Of a DNA stretch of 64,000 nucleotides, positions 1 through 14,300 are shown one piece after another. The stretch is taken from assembly GCA_013399855.1 (NCBI GenBank), contig VXAY01002192.1, positions 992,001-1,056,000 on the forward strand, in the 5' to 3' direction. Within the stretch, counting starts at the first letter, position 1; each line of letters starts with the position of its first letter. Origin of the DNA: Oxyruncus cristatus (taxonomy: Eukaryota > Chordata > Aves > Passeriformes > Cotingidae). The position numbers and the translations under genes are program-made. The notes beneath the pieces were generated by a model. It worked only from the letters and a program-made list of their open reading frames with translations, searched no databases and had not been told where the DNA came from.

Positions 1-528
1 TTTGAATCCAAATTCAGATTTTTAAACGTTTTTGAAATGAAGATGTGATGGAATTAAGGGTTTTGATTCAGAATTTTTGTTCATTTGAGATCCTATACTC
101 AAATTAGTGTACCGGGAACTAAATATCTGTAATATATACACTGTCAGTCCTTAATAGGGTACACCATAGATGGCTTTAAAGTCTTTGGAGACTTATTGGG
201 TTCACATGGACTTTGAAAAGATGTGAAATGTGCTGTAAACCAGCCTGCAAAGTTGTGTTGTTATCTTAATTATTTTTTAATGTTTAAACTGGTTTTTTTG
301 CTGACCCTCAGATAAGTTTTTAGTGTAAACCTTCTGCACATCTTCCTGTGAAACCAACACATCCACTGTTTCTTCAAACTGAAGAAATGTTCACTGCGTG
401 TGTAGAAAAATCAATTTGTATCAATCAGAGGGTTTTTTACAGAAAAAAAAATACTTTTCTGCAGGTTTTCAGATGATTGTGTTAAACCCAGGATTCAACA
501 CTGCCCTCAGAAGACAGCAGACACTGAT

Positions 529-562
529 GTGATATCTATCCCTCTGTGATATCTATCCCTCT
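529..562. repeat. Perfect 17-bp tandem duplication
   Basis: The unit GTGATATCTATCCCTCT occurs twice in a row with no mismatch (529-545 and 546-562). It looks like a recent replication-slippage duplication in non-coding DNA. Confidence 0.9.
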
Positions 563-3500
563 AGCTCCCCTTTCCCTCAGAAGTCTGTGCAGCTCCCTCT
601 GTTCCCTCGGCTGGTGGAAATGATCTTGGAGTCTACAAACTCTTTACATCACAAATGTCACTTTATAAATGTAAGGGAAGGGGAGGCTTTACCATTTGTT
701 AGCCTCAGTTTTCATCTAGGTTTCCAGAAGGAGGGAAAATGTGATGGACCCACCTCAGGGGATTACTGATCCTCTGCAGTTACAAAACAGGCAATGAGAG
801 AAAAAGAGTTCACTGCCTGGTGCAAAATAGTTCTTTAGGTATGAACTTCTGTGGGGGAAATGGGAGGGAAGGGTCTGTGGTTGTCTGTTGGCAAGGAGAT
901 AAAGGAGATCTCCTTGATAAAGGAGGATCAAGGAGAAGCAGAGAGGGAACAACAGGATCTGCTCTCATCAGGGACTGTTGTGTCTGCTGGCCTCCAGAAG
1001 ATGAGCTGGTGGAAATAGCAGAGAATTCATAAAATTTATTGATTACTAAACCATCCAACCTCATTTTTTTAGTCTTCGAGATGGAAAGCCACAAAACCCA
1101 TGCAAAACCTGCCTGTCTCTGTGTGTAAGTGCTAACTTGCCACCAACTCCTGTAGGTGGTTACTGTGGCTCCACAAACTCACCCCCTTCCCTATATATCT
1201 CTGTATTTAAATGATCAGGATGTCCTGCCTAGGAGCTGTGAGTGTCCTAAGGGACAGCAGCAGTGGTCTTGTGGGCCTGTGTTCCATGAAGGACTAAGAA
1301 ACAGATGATGGCTCTCACACCACTTCAGATGCATAAATTTCATCACTTGGGTCTCAGCTGCTTTTCTGGGAGTGCTTTAAATCCAGTAGAGACAAAATAG
1401 GAATTTGAAGGAAAGTTTTCCTCCTACCTAACTTTGACATTTCCCTTTGAATGGAAAAAATACCCCCTCAGAGTGCTCCTTTGATGCCACAGAAGGCAGA
1501 GAGAACCTAAACCCAACTTTTACATGTTGAAATGTAAGAGAAGCTGATTCCACCTGGAATCTGTACATGACATGTCCCAGGAGGAGTCTGAGTGAGACAC
1601 AGAAAAGCTGAAAGCTGGTAAGGAATGAGCTGAGACTGAGCAGAGCACACTGGGAGGTGTCCATGGAGGTATTGACCAGACAAGTGGCAGCACCACAGAC
1701 TCAACAAAACTTGCTTAAATTCACTGTCACATGCCAGTCACAGATCAAACCAAATGCAGCTCCACAGAAGTATTCACTGGCATGCAGTAAGGTTCCTTGG
1801 AGTGAACAAGCAGTATGTTTTAGAGGCTCCTCTGCTGGAGTATCCAGCATGGAGGTGTGCTCAACGTGTGGGAATTACTCAGATTTCAGTTTTGTAGCAA
1901 CACACCAGTAGACTGAAGACACTTCCCCCTTTTGTTAGAAATCATGCTTTCTTGGATCAATTGGGGAGTTTGGCAATAAATAATGGCTTTGACCATTACA
2001 CCTTTAAGGTTACTAAATATGGGGGAAATTACAAATAGACAGTTTTTACTCTATGCAAGCCCTCTAAGAAGGGGCTACGTATCACATATTTACTAAATAA
2101 TTTTACAGGAATTCTCTGATTAGGAAACAGCGGGATGACTATAACTAGTAAGTTAACCAAACCACAGGTCAGTGGAGTTTGCTCCATGAGATGTGTCTTT
2201 TAGAGGATTTAAAGAGGGTTCAGAGAGATTTGTATATTAGGAAATTCGAGCCAGGACACGGAGATAAAACTTTCTGTTACATGACAGACATACTGAGCTC
2301 TGCAATAAGTTGCTGAAACTCCCCAGTCATGACAGCATAGCATGTTCAGTATCACTAACAGAGACAAGGGATTTATCAGTGGAAAAAAACCCCAATAACT
2401 CATCCTGTCTGCCACTTTAGAATGATATATAATTGGATTGCTTCCTCCTCCACTGACTAGCAGCCACCTTCAGGGATGGGACAAGTACAGCTGTTCAAAC
2501 ACCATGCAGCAACCCTAAACCATGCAAGGAAGTGGAGAGATTTATCATTACTCTCCATCTCCAAGGAATTCTAGGAAGACAGTTGGAATTACTTTACATC
2601 CCCAAAATACTGTCTCTCATCTGACAAGAAGATGCCAAGGTATCTTTAATGTCCAAGCACGTTGGACTTCTTTGTTCACCAAAGGAAGGGCCCACCATTG
2701 CAAGTCTCATGGAAGAAGCAGTATTTTGTTTCCAGCTCAGTTTTGATAAATTGCGAAGAAGCAAGTGTTATGACTGAGAAATCATCATTTAATGGGAATA
2801 AGGGAAACCTGAATTTTACTTTTTCCTAATCTCTCTGAAAATGCAGAACATGTGAAAGAGTTTATGTGCAGATCTCAGCAGAAATCCTCTTGTTTATGGC
2901 CATTTCTAACTCTCCTGTTGACACATTACTTGATCGCCTTCTCAGCAACCAATTTTTTTTGTCTTCCAAAAGAAGGTGGAATAGTCATTCCCCAGTGATT
3001 ATTTTCAGATAAACATTCCCAACTTCATAATACCTTAGGAGTATTTATCTAACCATGTTCTTCTAGTCGTGTTAAAGAACTATGCTGAGAACTGCACTAC
3101 AAAGGATATGATAGTACAGATAACATATCTAGCATTCTATTGGAAATGTTTGCAGTTGATTTAGTTGAAACTCAGACACTTGGCTGGGCTGGCAGGGCTT
3201 CACTGATTTGTTCAGGGTGCAGGATAGGCTCCAGAGCTCTCAAAGCACAAAGAAAATCACAAACAAAGTGGTTCTTTTCTGTATCTGCATGACCCAGACC
3301 TCTCGTATTAGTGATACCTGTCATGTATATTACACGTGTGAAGGGTATGATCCTACAACTGGGCTTTGGATCTCTCACACGGGCTCTCCAACACTGAGGC
3401 AGAGCAGCTGAAAGTAAAAAGCTATCTCAGGCTTCACGCATCTTTAATTTTGGACAATGAAGCCTCACTCTCTGCTTGACAGATCCAGTGTTGCTCCTGG

Positions 3501-5189
3501 CATGGATTTAAGCAGCTGTATTGTAAAGGATTTACAAAAATTCAAGCAGTGGAGTTTAGCCCAGGGCTTCAGCAAGCACAGTTTAAGTGGTATAATTAGG
3601 CATTTACGGGGATGTTTCTTTCTGCAAATTATATTACCTGTTCTTCACACATGTTTACAGGCTTTGTTAGCAGATGCACAAGGTGCCATCATAAGTCCTG
3701 TTGAAATATTCAGCCTACTTTTAATGCTGGATTAGTAAATCCAGAAATTCCAGCACTTATTAGAAATGCCATTTTCAGACCTTTACATGGAACCAGGACT
3801 TATTTATTACTAACCAGATCCACGGGACCTCACATGTCCTTCAGGTACAGCTTACAGAAAACCAGCCTGGAAGTACAGAAGAACAGGGTTGTCTTGGCTG
3901 ACCGAACATTGCTTTGCTGGGGACTTTGCTTCTTCCTCAGCCCTTATGCCTCTTGTCTATTTGGACTGTGAGCTCTCCCCAGATCCCTCACTCCCAACGT
4001 AGATTGAGGTCTGGGGTAGTACTCTGACACATACACATATAAATTTCTCAGAGAAGTAACAAGACATTTGAAACAGGGAATTACTTAGTTTCCTCTGTGA
4101 GCTTCCTGCAATGGGAGCTGCTTAACCATCTTCCAGGAACTTGTGTTGTCCTTTTTTCCACTCTCATCCTGACCTTGCTACAGCTCTAAAATGTCAAGGT
4201 ACAGTGTTCCTAGTTATGTTGAACCTCACTTTCTGAAAGATAAAAATCTGGGTACTCTGCCTCTGAAAGTGTGAGTAAAGCAGGAAAAAAACCCCTCACA
4301 GGATGTCAACTCTTCCAGAATTCCTCTTAATTCTTCAAATTCTTGAGGTCAGGAAGTTATATCAGGAAATTATATAACACAAACAAAACATGGTTTAAAG
4401 GGGAAAGGGGAAACTTAAATTGAACAAATATCTTTCCTGTTAGGATGCTCATGATGGAAACCACAAATGTCTGTCAAGGACAGCCCTTCAGTCAGGGCTG
4501 TGCTTTCTTTCCTGGCCTGAGTAGTTTTCTCCTAAAAAATAGTTCACCTTAGCCTTATAATAGATGCTGAATTGGAAGAAGGAAGGAAATAGCTTCCCTA
4601 CAAATTTGCCATGTGACTTTTAAAACCATTGATGGTAGATATTTCTACAAAGAACTGATGGAGAGTTAACTGATGGAAGTTAATTTAAAGAAAACCACCC
4701 TGTGGATCAGAAGGTTTTCACTTCTACCATTGGGGTACCCACCTAAATGACCTTGGCTTTTGGGTACAATATTTGCCAGTACCTGACACTTACATATGTA
4801 AAAGTGGATGTTTACTCTAGCACGCTGTCTTCATTTTCTTCCAGGCAAGTAAACCTTTTCTTCAAGTAAACCTTTGAGAAGCCCTGTAAGCACCACAGGG
4901 TGTTTATCATTTGTGACTAACCCACCTCATCTTCCCACCTCTGTGCAATGTGTGCTGCTCTTTGTATCTGCAGAGTATGTAAGTCAATTCATTCTGAGTT
5001 ATTGTGGTGGTCTGAAGATGCTTGAAAGGAAATCTAAGCTGTGTCAATTCTTTCTGTGCAATTTGCTCAGCTTAAGAAAGGAGGGAAACATGCAGCAGCA
5101 AGTCTGACTGTGAATGTTTTTAGGGAGGGTGAATCTGTGGGTGTAACTATGTCATCCAGTGTACCCAGGTTCAAAAAAACAGGCCTGTA

Positions 5190-5379
5190 AGACTGAGAAA
5201 AAAGGGCATAGAAATGGAGAGACAGAGAGAAAGACAGAATAAAGGGGAGAGGGAGGAGAGCAGAGAGGGAAAGAGAGAAGGAAAGATAGGTAAAGAAAAA
5301 AAAGAAAGAAGTAAAGAAAGAAAAAAGACAGACTACAAAAAAAAAAAAAAAAAGAAAGAACAGAGTAAGGGAGGGAAAT
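5190..5379 (+). repeat. GA-rich / A-rich low-complexity purine tract
   Basis: Almost every base of the plus strand is A or G for about 170 bases. The tract is composed of GAGA, GAAA and GGAG words and ends in a run of about 16 A followed by AAAGAAAG. The open frame across it (repeated K, E and R) is a composition artefact and not a gene. Confidence 0.85.
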
Positions 5380-7794
5380 TTATACCACTTGTTTATAAAT
5401 CATGACTTTCCTCATAGTCTAATTTTCATTACTGAGTCAAATATGAAATTTAACATTAAAAATGTACTTAGAAAGTGAGATACAGCAAATACCATAATGG
5501 TGGAAAGACAGTCACAGACAGCAGTAAACTAAACTGGCTCAAGGGTAGGCAGACCAGCTCTGCACACCAGCACCAAACACATCTCCATCCCAAAATATTG
5601 GAAGAATATCAAAACAAATTAATACTTCTGAATTTTTTTTTTCCTCTGTAACTGTTCAAATCCGTATCTGACCTCTGCTGGTCAGGTTTTTCCAGCCTTT
5701 TTACATGATCCATTTAGAGAATACCACATGCCATCTTCCCAGGAATGGCTGAGTCTGGGAGGTGATATTTTGCATATGGCTATTTTGAGTCTTCTCTCAG
5801 CTCAGTTTTTAAGCAACTGAGGAATCCAGCCACTATTTCTAACTGTTTCCAAACCCTGAGCAGACACCAGTCCTTTGGGAGATAGCACTTGGTGGAGTGA
5901 GGTGTGTGACTGGCCTCATTGCACTCACCTGCCTGGGAACTCCCCGGGTCAGGTTTCCCACGGGCCAACACACCTTCCTGCCACCCAGCCACTGGGCCAG
6001 CTGTGACTCCTCTGACAGAAAAATCCCATCCTTTTTCTATAGACTACTTTGTGGTCAGACTGTTATTAACACAGATTTTCCTGTTCATGTTCTTGCTGTG
6101 CTTATATGAAACAAAATTGACTTTACTTGCTTGTTTTAAACTTTTAGGAAGTGCAGAGAGAATGTGACTGCATGGAAACATGACAGACTGGCCAGAAAAG
6201 AGGGATGAGTCTTCGTCTTCGACTGCAAAGCTGCATCTGAAATGCATGTGATGGGTAGTTGATCAGTTTATCACATCACTGAGAGGCATTCACACACCAG
6301 ATGTGCTATAGGGACCTGGGAGAGCACAAACAAACCACAGTGAAATGCATACTGCAGAGGTGCAAGTCTCCACAAACATTCCAACCTCGTGCTCAGCCCT
6401 CACCGAGGGGGGAAGTATCCCGAGTGCTTCAGGGAGCACCCTGGTTCTTAAGGAATAATAACCATATAATTTCATGTGAACATCTGACAGTGACAGATCC
6501 ATGAAAACTAATCACAAGTAGGCTCTAAAAGTAGCTTCAGACACAAATTGTAGCATTCCCCAGAATTACCAACCCCTGTTTTAATGGCAGAGTTTGTGAG
6601 CTCTTGAGCTTTAATATAAAATGCATTTTGCACTGAAATTGGTAGCTTCACATGAACTTAAATGTACTTTCTTCTTTCATGCATTAATATGTAGGGTTTA
6701 CACTGTAATTCTCGGCTAGCCACAAAACTCCATGGAGTGCTAGATGCTTGTCCTCTGTTAATAAGCCCACAAGACTGATTTGTTGGTGTTATGACATCAG
6801 TGTGACCTCATATTTACATGGAAAAAAAATCAGTGGCAGAAAGTATCAGCACCAGTCAAATCCTAAAATCCTTTCCTGACCAGAAACCTCATCAAAATCA
6901 GCAGGACCAAAGATGTAAGGATCACTCATGTAAAAGTTTCAGGGCTGTTTTTTCAATCTTCATATCTAAAAAATACCTGTTAAAATGCATCAGATCAGTT
7001 TGCTTTGTGTCTTTGCTTGCCAGCATGAAAAATGCCTTGATGATTGCACAATCACAGTCCTTCAAAGAATAGCTCTGATTTGACTTAAAAAAACCCCCTT
7101 CATAATGCTACCTTTGCCACACAGACTACACTTGCCTTTGGGATGAATAAGGTACTTTCTGCCTATCGAGCTGAAATCCATGCAGCAGTGCTCAGACTTT
7201 AATGAGCAGAAAATCTTTGTTGGAAAGACAGGTTAAACTTGATGTATTTTTCTGTAAGATGAAAAAATATTTGTTAGTAGCAGTGGGAAGGAGTCAACGT
7301 GTGTTCACTAGTTACAGCAGTTACAAGCTCTTGCATATGAAAAAGGATTTGAGCAGCATGGATTTTACCTTTTGTAGAGCTGGAAAATTCAGGTACAGAT
7401 TTGTACTGACAAAGAAATGCCATGAGCTGTTCCCACTCCTATCAAGAGGAATTTTGTTATTCATTTTCTAAAGAACAATTTTTGTTTATTCTCTTTATTC
7501 CATACCTAGAAATGCTAACTGAGCATCACAGGGATTTAACTTCTCAAGACGCTCCCAGGACACTATAACACAGTGAATGCAGAAGACCTGATTTTAAAGA
7601 TATGTCTCAGTACAGATACTGCTATAGGACCAGGGAATGAGCCTATTGTGTAGACAGCAGGCAGCCATGGAAATCAAGGACCGCAGACTGAATTTAAGTG
7701 AGTTCCTACTGTAAAGTAAGAGGGGATAATGTGATTCATGGGTGTATGAACAAGGAAGTAGTGAGTAGGAGTGGGGAGCTGATCTTATCTCTCC

Positions 7795-8345
7795 CCACTG
7801 CTCTGGTAAGACTAATATTGGCATAGTGCATAAAGTTCTGGTGCCCGTTTTCTAAATTGAAAAAGTTGGAGACAGGTCAGAGAGAGGATGAGAGAAAAAT
7901 GTCTCTCTCTAGTGAAAGCCTGGAAGGGATCTCTCTGCTTACCTTATCAAAAAGATGGAGACATGTCTTGATTAAAGCATACAAGTACCACCACAACAAG
8001 ATAATACCGTATGCAAAAGATCTCCTTCATCTAGTGGAGAGAGCATAGCAGGAATCAACGGCTGGAAGCTGAAGCCAAACAAATTCATACAAAGAAACCC
8101 AGGCATGCATTATTAATAGTAAGAGCAATTAATCCTGGGAACTACTTACCAAAAGTAGGGCTGGATTCTCTCTCTCTTGATGTTTTCAGATCAAGATTGG
8201 ATGTCTTCCTAGTAGAGATGCCCCAGGCATTTTCCCTATGAAAGGGAAGCAAGGTGAGACATAATGGTTGGTGATATACCATCAGACCAGTTGACTGGTT
8301 GGTCCTGTTGTTACTACCCACCGGCTCTATCTCTGCTAGTAAATT
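7795..8345 (+). mobile_element. Old, diverged CR1-type LINE 3' fragment
   Basis: Words typical of CR1 3' ends can be read in the right order: a GACAGGTCAGAGAGAGG-like segment, GCCTGGAAGGGATCTCTCTGCTTACCT in degraded form, then GGCTGGATTCTCTCT, TTGGATGTCTTCCT and TAATGGTTGGTGATATACCATCAGACCAG. The last corresponds to the CR1 segment before the tail octamers. No intact tail repeat remains and the reading frame is broken, so this is an old copy. Boundaries are approximate. Confidence 0.5.
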
Positions 8346-11300
8346 AAAGTGTCAGGATTCAGGTCCAGAATCCAGAACATGAATCACCTATCCTATTAAA
8401 TTTTTAGGATAGTCCCTCACGTGCTGTTGACCTGAGTCAACTAGCCCTCTTCCAGACACACTTAGCGCAGTTTGGGAACAAACATAGTCCAGGGCTACAG
8501 GAAATTTGGATGTGAGTACCCTCTTTCGGAAAGGAAAAGAAAAGAATAGTAGAACATGCTGACCAGACCACCCTTTGGTTATCGAAGTCCATGTTTGCCT
8601 GTATTGCTTGCAAAGACTTGATTTGGCTACAGCAGCTCAAGATTCGACACCGACCGAGAGAAATGTCTGTGAATCAAATATTCCAGAGCCGCCTCCGAGT
8701 AGGTGGAATGATGCTGGCACACTCACAGCTTTGATGAGCTCTAAAAGGGAAAGATGAAGAATGTTTTGACATATTTTGAATATTCAGAAAGGATAATTGT
8801 TTCCTGAAGTAACTGACATTCCACAGGAGTAGTGTATTCCTGCCAGTCATGTCCATACTAGATAGAGACACTGAAGCAGTGCTTCCCACACAACACTCAC
8901 AATTAGGCAACATGGAGCCTGATAACTGGGATCTTTCAAATGTCAACACAGCTTCCTATTCCAGTGCTCACTCTACGCTCATTAGCAGCATTGAGTTAAT
9001 GTGTTTTGTTGCTGCTGGTGATGATGTACAGGGACACAACTGTTACCCCTCGACGTCTGTAATAGGAAAACAAGGAGTCCAAGTTCATTACAAGATTTAG
9101 CATCTCATCTCAGGGATCCCAGAAGGATGCTCTTCACCGTTTCTGAGTGCTGGAAGCATTTCTTGCCTCCTGAATATTAAACAGACACTAACCCTCAGGC
9201 TCTTTATAGAAGAAAAAAATCCCATGTACTATGACTGAAGCTTTAGCAGGCTCTAAACAATTTCTACAGTGAAATTGCATCTACAATTCATTTTTTCCAG
9301 CACTGTTGAACCTGGCAGCACAGTAAATATTGTATGGAGCATAAAGACAGCTGGGCAGTAATTACTGGGCTACTACTGTGCACATCAGATGCCCCTAATG
9401 CATAGTTTGGTCTACTGGGAGACATGACACAAAGGACTGGCATTATAGCAAGCCTCTACCTAAAGATTTCCAAGTTTCATGCCCATTTATAAATCAACCA
9501 ACACAGAACCAAAGACAAAACAAAATAGTACTATCACTTCTTCTAGTGGAAAAAATGAAGACAGAAGGGCCAGGTGCTTTTGGTTCACAAGGAGTACAAA
9601 GAGAACTGAAGGGCAGGTCTCCACTGCAGGTCACTGTACAGAGACACCACGTAGCTTTGTGGTCACTGGATACCTCCAAAACAGATGACTTCCTCCATGC
9701 TGAGCACTACAGTGCCAGGACTAACTTAACAGACAGTACCTGAATGAGGGTGTTTAGTGCTAGTTCCCATATCTCCCCAAAACAGTCTTGTGCTCTGTGT
9801 GTGTGGCAAGACTCTCTTGCCCAAGAAAACTGAGCAATTCTGAGCATCTCTGAGGCTCTCCAAAAGAGCACTACAGCTGCAGCAAGGGAATGTAAAATGA
9901 CCCTTTTCAGTTCTCTTCTGTGAGCCTAAAGATTCTATGCTGACAACAAGGTCATCTATCTCAGATCAAGGTTTATTATTTTTGTGAAACTCAGATCACT
10001 CAACACCTGGAGGCAATTTCCTAAGCATCTGCACTTTTACAATGTGAAGCCAAGGTGGGATGAAAGGGCAAAACCCAGTCAGCCCTCAGAAAATCTGGCA
10101 CTCTTGGGCTTTGCAAGTTTGCCTTAGCTGAGTAAAGTTGCCATTTGCAGGATATCCGTGAAAAGCTTCTGGATTGAGTGGAGCAATGTTGTGGTTACGA
10201 TTTTCATTTTGTTATACAGAACACACTTATTTTATAAAATTTCATTCACTTTTCATCCTGGCCTTAAAACATTAGGTTGTCTTAAAAAGTGGATGTAACG
10301 GTGACAAGCAGTACTCTGAAAAGATGATACAAATGCATGAGCAAGATGTAGAGAGGCCCATGGGTTGGCCATCACTCATCCTCATCCCAGGACAGCTTTC
10401 ACTCCTGCAATCACAGCTCAGGCACAGCTCAGGAGCTGAACCACTGCCAACAGGCATTTAGACTGTGGCCACTCAGGTTTGGGGAGTGACCACGAGGCAT
10501 GGCACAACTCTATACCATGGGGCAGAAAGCAGCCCTTGAACTATTTTTTTTTTGTCAGTGATGCCATCTTAGGATTTATCTTTCTAGCACATGAGAGAAA
10601 AGGAACAAATGAAGTTCTCAGAAGCAATTCAGACATCATGACTTAGCAGAAAACGGTGAGTTACTGTAAAAAAGTAATTATTAAATCTATTGCTAAGGTG
10701 GGTGTCTACATCTGGGTGTCAACAATGAGGCAAAGGAGAAGTTCAGTTTTAACCACCTGAGACCTTCTTGATGCCCTTCCTGGCTTCTGGACAACAGTGT
10801 GAACGTCTTAGGGACTGTGCTGTGTTGTATCTCACAGCACCACATAAAAGTCTTGCAGAGCCCAGGACATGTGTCTGGCCAGCTGAGCTGAGCCTGTAGC
10901 CCTGGGGACTGGTGACCTGAACTGCTGGGTTTCCCTCGCTGTACCGACAAGCTCTCCACTGACCGTGATGGTTTCATATGTACAATGCATGCTAGGTGTG
11001 GTTTGCATGGAGACACCGAAGTTCACGAGTCTTAGAACAGAATTGAAACCTACTGCAACTTTCTAAAGGATTAATTTTTAAATTCATAATACATTTCATT
11101 AATTTAAAAAGACAGACAAATAAAATCACATCCCTGTCTCTTTATTAAGATCATTATAAAGAAAAAAAATCAGAATACTACTCTTACTTGTTTTATTCAA
11201 AGTATAGAGAGGTATCACAGATATAGGGGCTATCAGTGTGGATTTCCATACTTTGTATTACTCTCCATTCTGCCACTCTAGGTGCTGCAGTTTTTGCCTG

Positions 11301-14300
11301 TGTGAGATGGCATTGCCTTTTTAGAGGAGGTCATGGATGGATAATGTCTATGGATGCAGCACTGGTCTCTATTGCTTTTTAGTATTTTTATAGAGCATAG
11401 AAAGCAAAGGTGGTGATCAATTCCCAGGACACATCTACCCTGCTACTGTCCCCTCTATGACAGTGACAGTGAGACTTCTCAGCTCTGCAGTGTGAGAACT
11501 TCCAACAGAAGAAACAAAGGGGCAGCTGTAAGAAGAGCGAGGCTTGGCAAATAACTGACTTTACTGGGCACATCCAGACTTGCCAAACTGGGCCCAAACA
11601 CGACCTGGCATCTGTCAGGATATGTCCATGTCCACTAAATGCTGTCTCGTGATGAACTTGCTGTCAGGCGGAGGAGCCTGACCCAGAGATCTCCACTTTG
11701 CTGTTAACAGTTTGCTATGTCAGAGAATCACAGAACATCTCAAGTTGGAAAGAACCCATATTTGGGTCATAGAATACCTTAAGGTGATGAGAAATCCTGG
11801 GAGCACCCTTCACGTCATGGTTGTCATCCCATTTATTTGTGTCTTGTCTCCTTACTTTCATAATACTTTCAGCAAGTTCTGCTAAGTTGGATCCAATTTG
11901 GAACTACACTTCCTTGGAAATTGGAGCAACCCTGGCTCAACCTCACATTCAGAATGTTGGGACACTAAATGACTCTGGGCACCTTGAATTAGGCAGTGTT
12001 TCACTAGTCACAGCAGCAAGCTTTAACAAAGTGTTTTAAATGGACAGAACTTTATTAGAGAGGAGGGACGAAAGGAAACAGAAGGAAGCATTAGACTGGG
12101 AAATGTGAATTAAGACTGAGAGAGCCCGAGCCCTGCCCCTCAGCATAGTTATTAAGGAATTAGCCTGGGCTCATCTTTCTGCTTGCAGCTGTGATGGTGC
12201 CAAAGGGACGGCTGCTGCCCTCCTCCCTGGTCCCATTCACCTTGAAGCATGCCTGTGTTCAGAGTGTTTCAGTGGAGTGACTGGTCAGGCCACTTCCAGG
12301 GCTCTGAGTATCCCATGGATTATGTCACCAGCCCTGCTGCTGGTGTCCCCATGGACTCACCAGGCTGGGCAGATGCCCCCAGTTGCCCCAGACTGGTGCC
12401 CAGTACCCTTCATGCCACAGGGTGCTGTGGCTCAAGCAGTACCACCACTTGCTTCCAGACAGGGCACCTGCTCCCATCTGCAGTCATCACTCTCTCAGGC
12501 CACCTCTGGGCCACCCACCCAGAGTAACCTTGAGAAGCTGGGGGTGGCTCTTCTCCAGGCTCACCAGTGGGGCCAGTGAACTCCCCATCTTTTAAAATAC
12601 GGACACATCATGTTTACAAGCCTTCTGGTGTAGCAGTTGTCTCCTACTATGGGTTTGCACTGTATCAAGGCCAAAAATTGTGAAGTTTCTAGTTATGACC
12701 AATGCAAATGACAATGATGGTTTCAGTGATACAGTACCACATGGTCTGTGAGAGGATTATAACTCTACCTAAGGGCCAGAGGTGATGGGACTGTGGAGGG
12801 TGGGCTGAAGAAAGTCATGTGGGTAACAAACTGGTGAAGTACTGGCCTCTGCAATGGAGCATGTGGATGGTACTCATCAGCTCTCTGATGCCCAAGAAGA
12901 AGGATGTGTGCTCAGGTACAGGGGGAAGCATGATGCAAAAGGAGGGTAAGAGAAGAAAACAGGGAAACAAAGGAAAAAGGGTGAGCAGAGCACATGATGC
13001 GAGACAGGTCAAAAGAGCAGGATGAGGCAGAGAAACAGCCAATCTGAGGCATGGTGCAGCTGTTTCCTACCCACATGTTCCATCTTTCTTAAGGATACCC
13101 CAGCTCTCTTCCTTCTCCCTCTAAAAGTCTTCACTACTGGCACACTCTGTGTCCACGGGGCTGCAGACCAGGACACCTCCCTGGACAGCCACGATGGCAT
13201 CGGTGTTACTGACATCCAGAAGAGCCTGGATATCCTTGTTTTCACCCTCAGCATGCTTTAGCACTGATATTAGCCTGGAAGGTCCTTATATCGGGAATAA
13301 ATTGCATTTGGTTCAGGTTTTCCAAGTGCTGTTATAATCCATTTTCATATTTCTGCAAAGCCCTGCTACCAGATCCCAGCATGTATTCTCCCTCTTTCTA
13401 GGTGTTACGGAAATTCCCTCCACCGTGTTTGCAGAGCAGTGTGTACCGCGTTAAACCAGTTCTTCACAGAACTCAAATTTTTGAAAAATGGGCCACAGGC
13501 ATTGTAGCTTCCAGCGTGTTTCCTCCTGTGTGGAGGTGTGAAGCTGGAGCGTGCTGTGGGTGGCAGAAGTGAGTGACACGGTACAAAGTTCAGACTGGTC
13601 TGACTCAGTTGAAGTTGCAGCTGGATTATTGGCAGTGGTGCTGGTTCAGCCTGGGAGCAGGGACATGGCACTGTTGGGAATGATAAGGGGATGTGAGAGA
13701 TGCTGGGAGGTGAAAGCCATGGCAGACCAAGCCAGCAGCAGAACCCTGCGAACACTGATCTCCCGGTGTCCTTGGGCCAGGCTGCCTTGCTCCCAAGTAT
13801 GTGATTTATGGAGATACAGTAATCAAGGAAAATGTGAAATACTTGATATTTCCCACACTGCCTTGCAGCAAGAAATGCATTGGGCTTCATGCCCTGCAGG
13901 CACCTCACTCATGTGTGTCCGCATTCCTTGGAGCAAGGAAACAACCACTGGTGTTCCAGCGGAGAAGAGAAATACCTGAGTGGAGCCGGGGATGGTGTGG
14001 GATGAGGAGGAGAAGAACAAACAGCCCCCAGCACCCAGTGCTGGGTGAGGCCGTCTCAGGCTGGGGACATGCTGGCAGCCCCAGGGGCATCAGGATGGAG
14101 CGACAGGGCCAAGTTTCTTGCAGCCAACAGTGTGAGATGAAATGGAGACCTTTCCCTGTGGAAGAGCGCTGATTCACATGAAAAGAAAAAGAAAGAAGAG
14201 AAAAAAAAAGAAGAAAAAAAATCAGTCTGCTGCCACATGCATAGCTTGGCCCTGACACAATTTGTGTGTGATTTTTGAGCAGCCCTCCCCGTGGCTGGGC

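Larger units (their letters stand above)
1..7794. other. Intergenic AT-rich DNA, no supported gene
   Basis: I see no exon, RNA gene or recognisable transposon here. Open frames are all under 100 codons, start at random methionines and lack splice-flanked conserved-looking peptides. The only structured items are the 17-bp tandem duplication near 529 and the purine-rich tract near 5.2 kb, listed separately. Ancient repeats or conserved non-coding elements could be present but cannot be recognised by eye. Confidence 0.6.

Noticed and set aside
5214..5405. 63-codon frame rich in K, E and R
   Set aside because: It is only the translation of a purine-rich low-complexity tract.
13405..13979. Overlapping 167-codon minus and 142-codon plus open frames
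   Set aside because: They overlap on opposite strands, show no domain, signal or splice-supported context, and lie in GC-richer intergenic DNA where long chance frames are expected.
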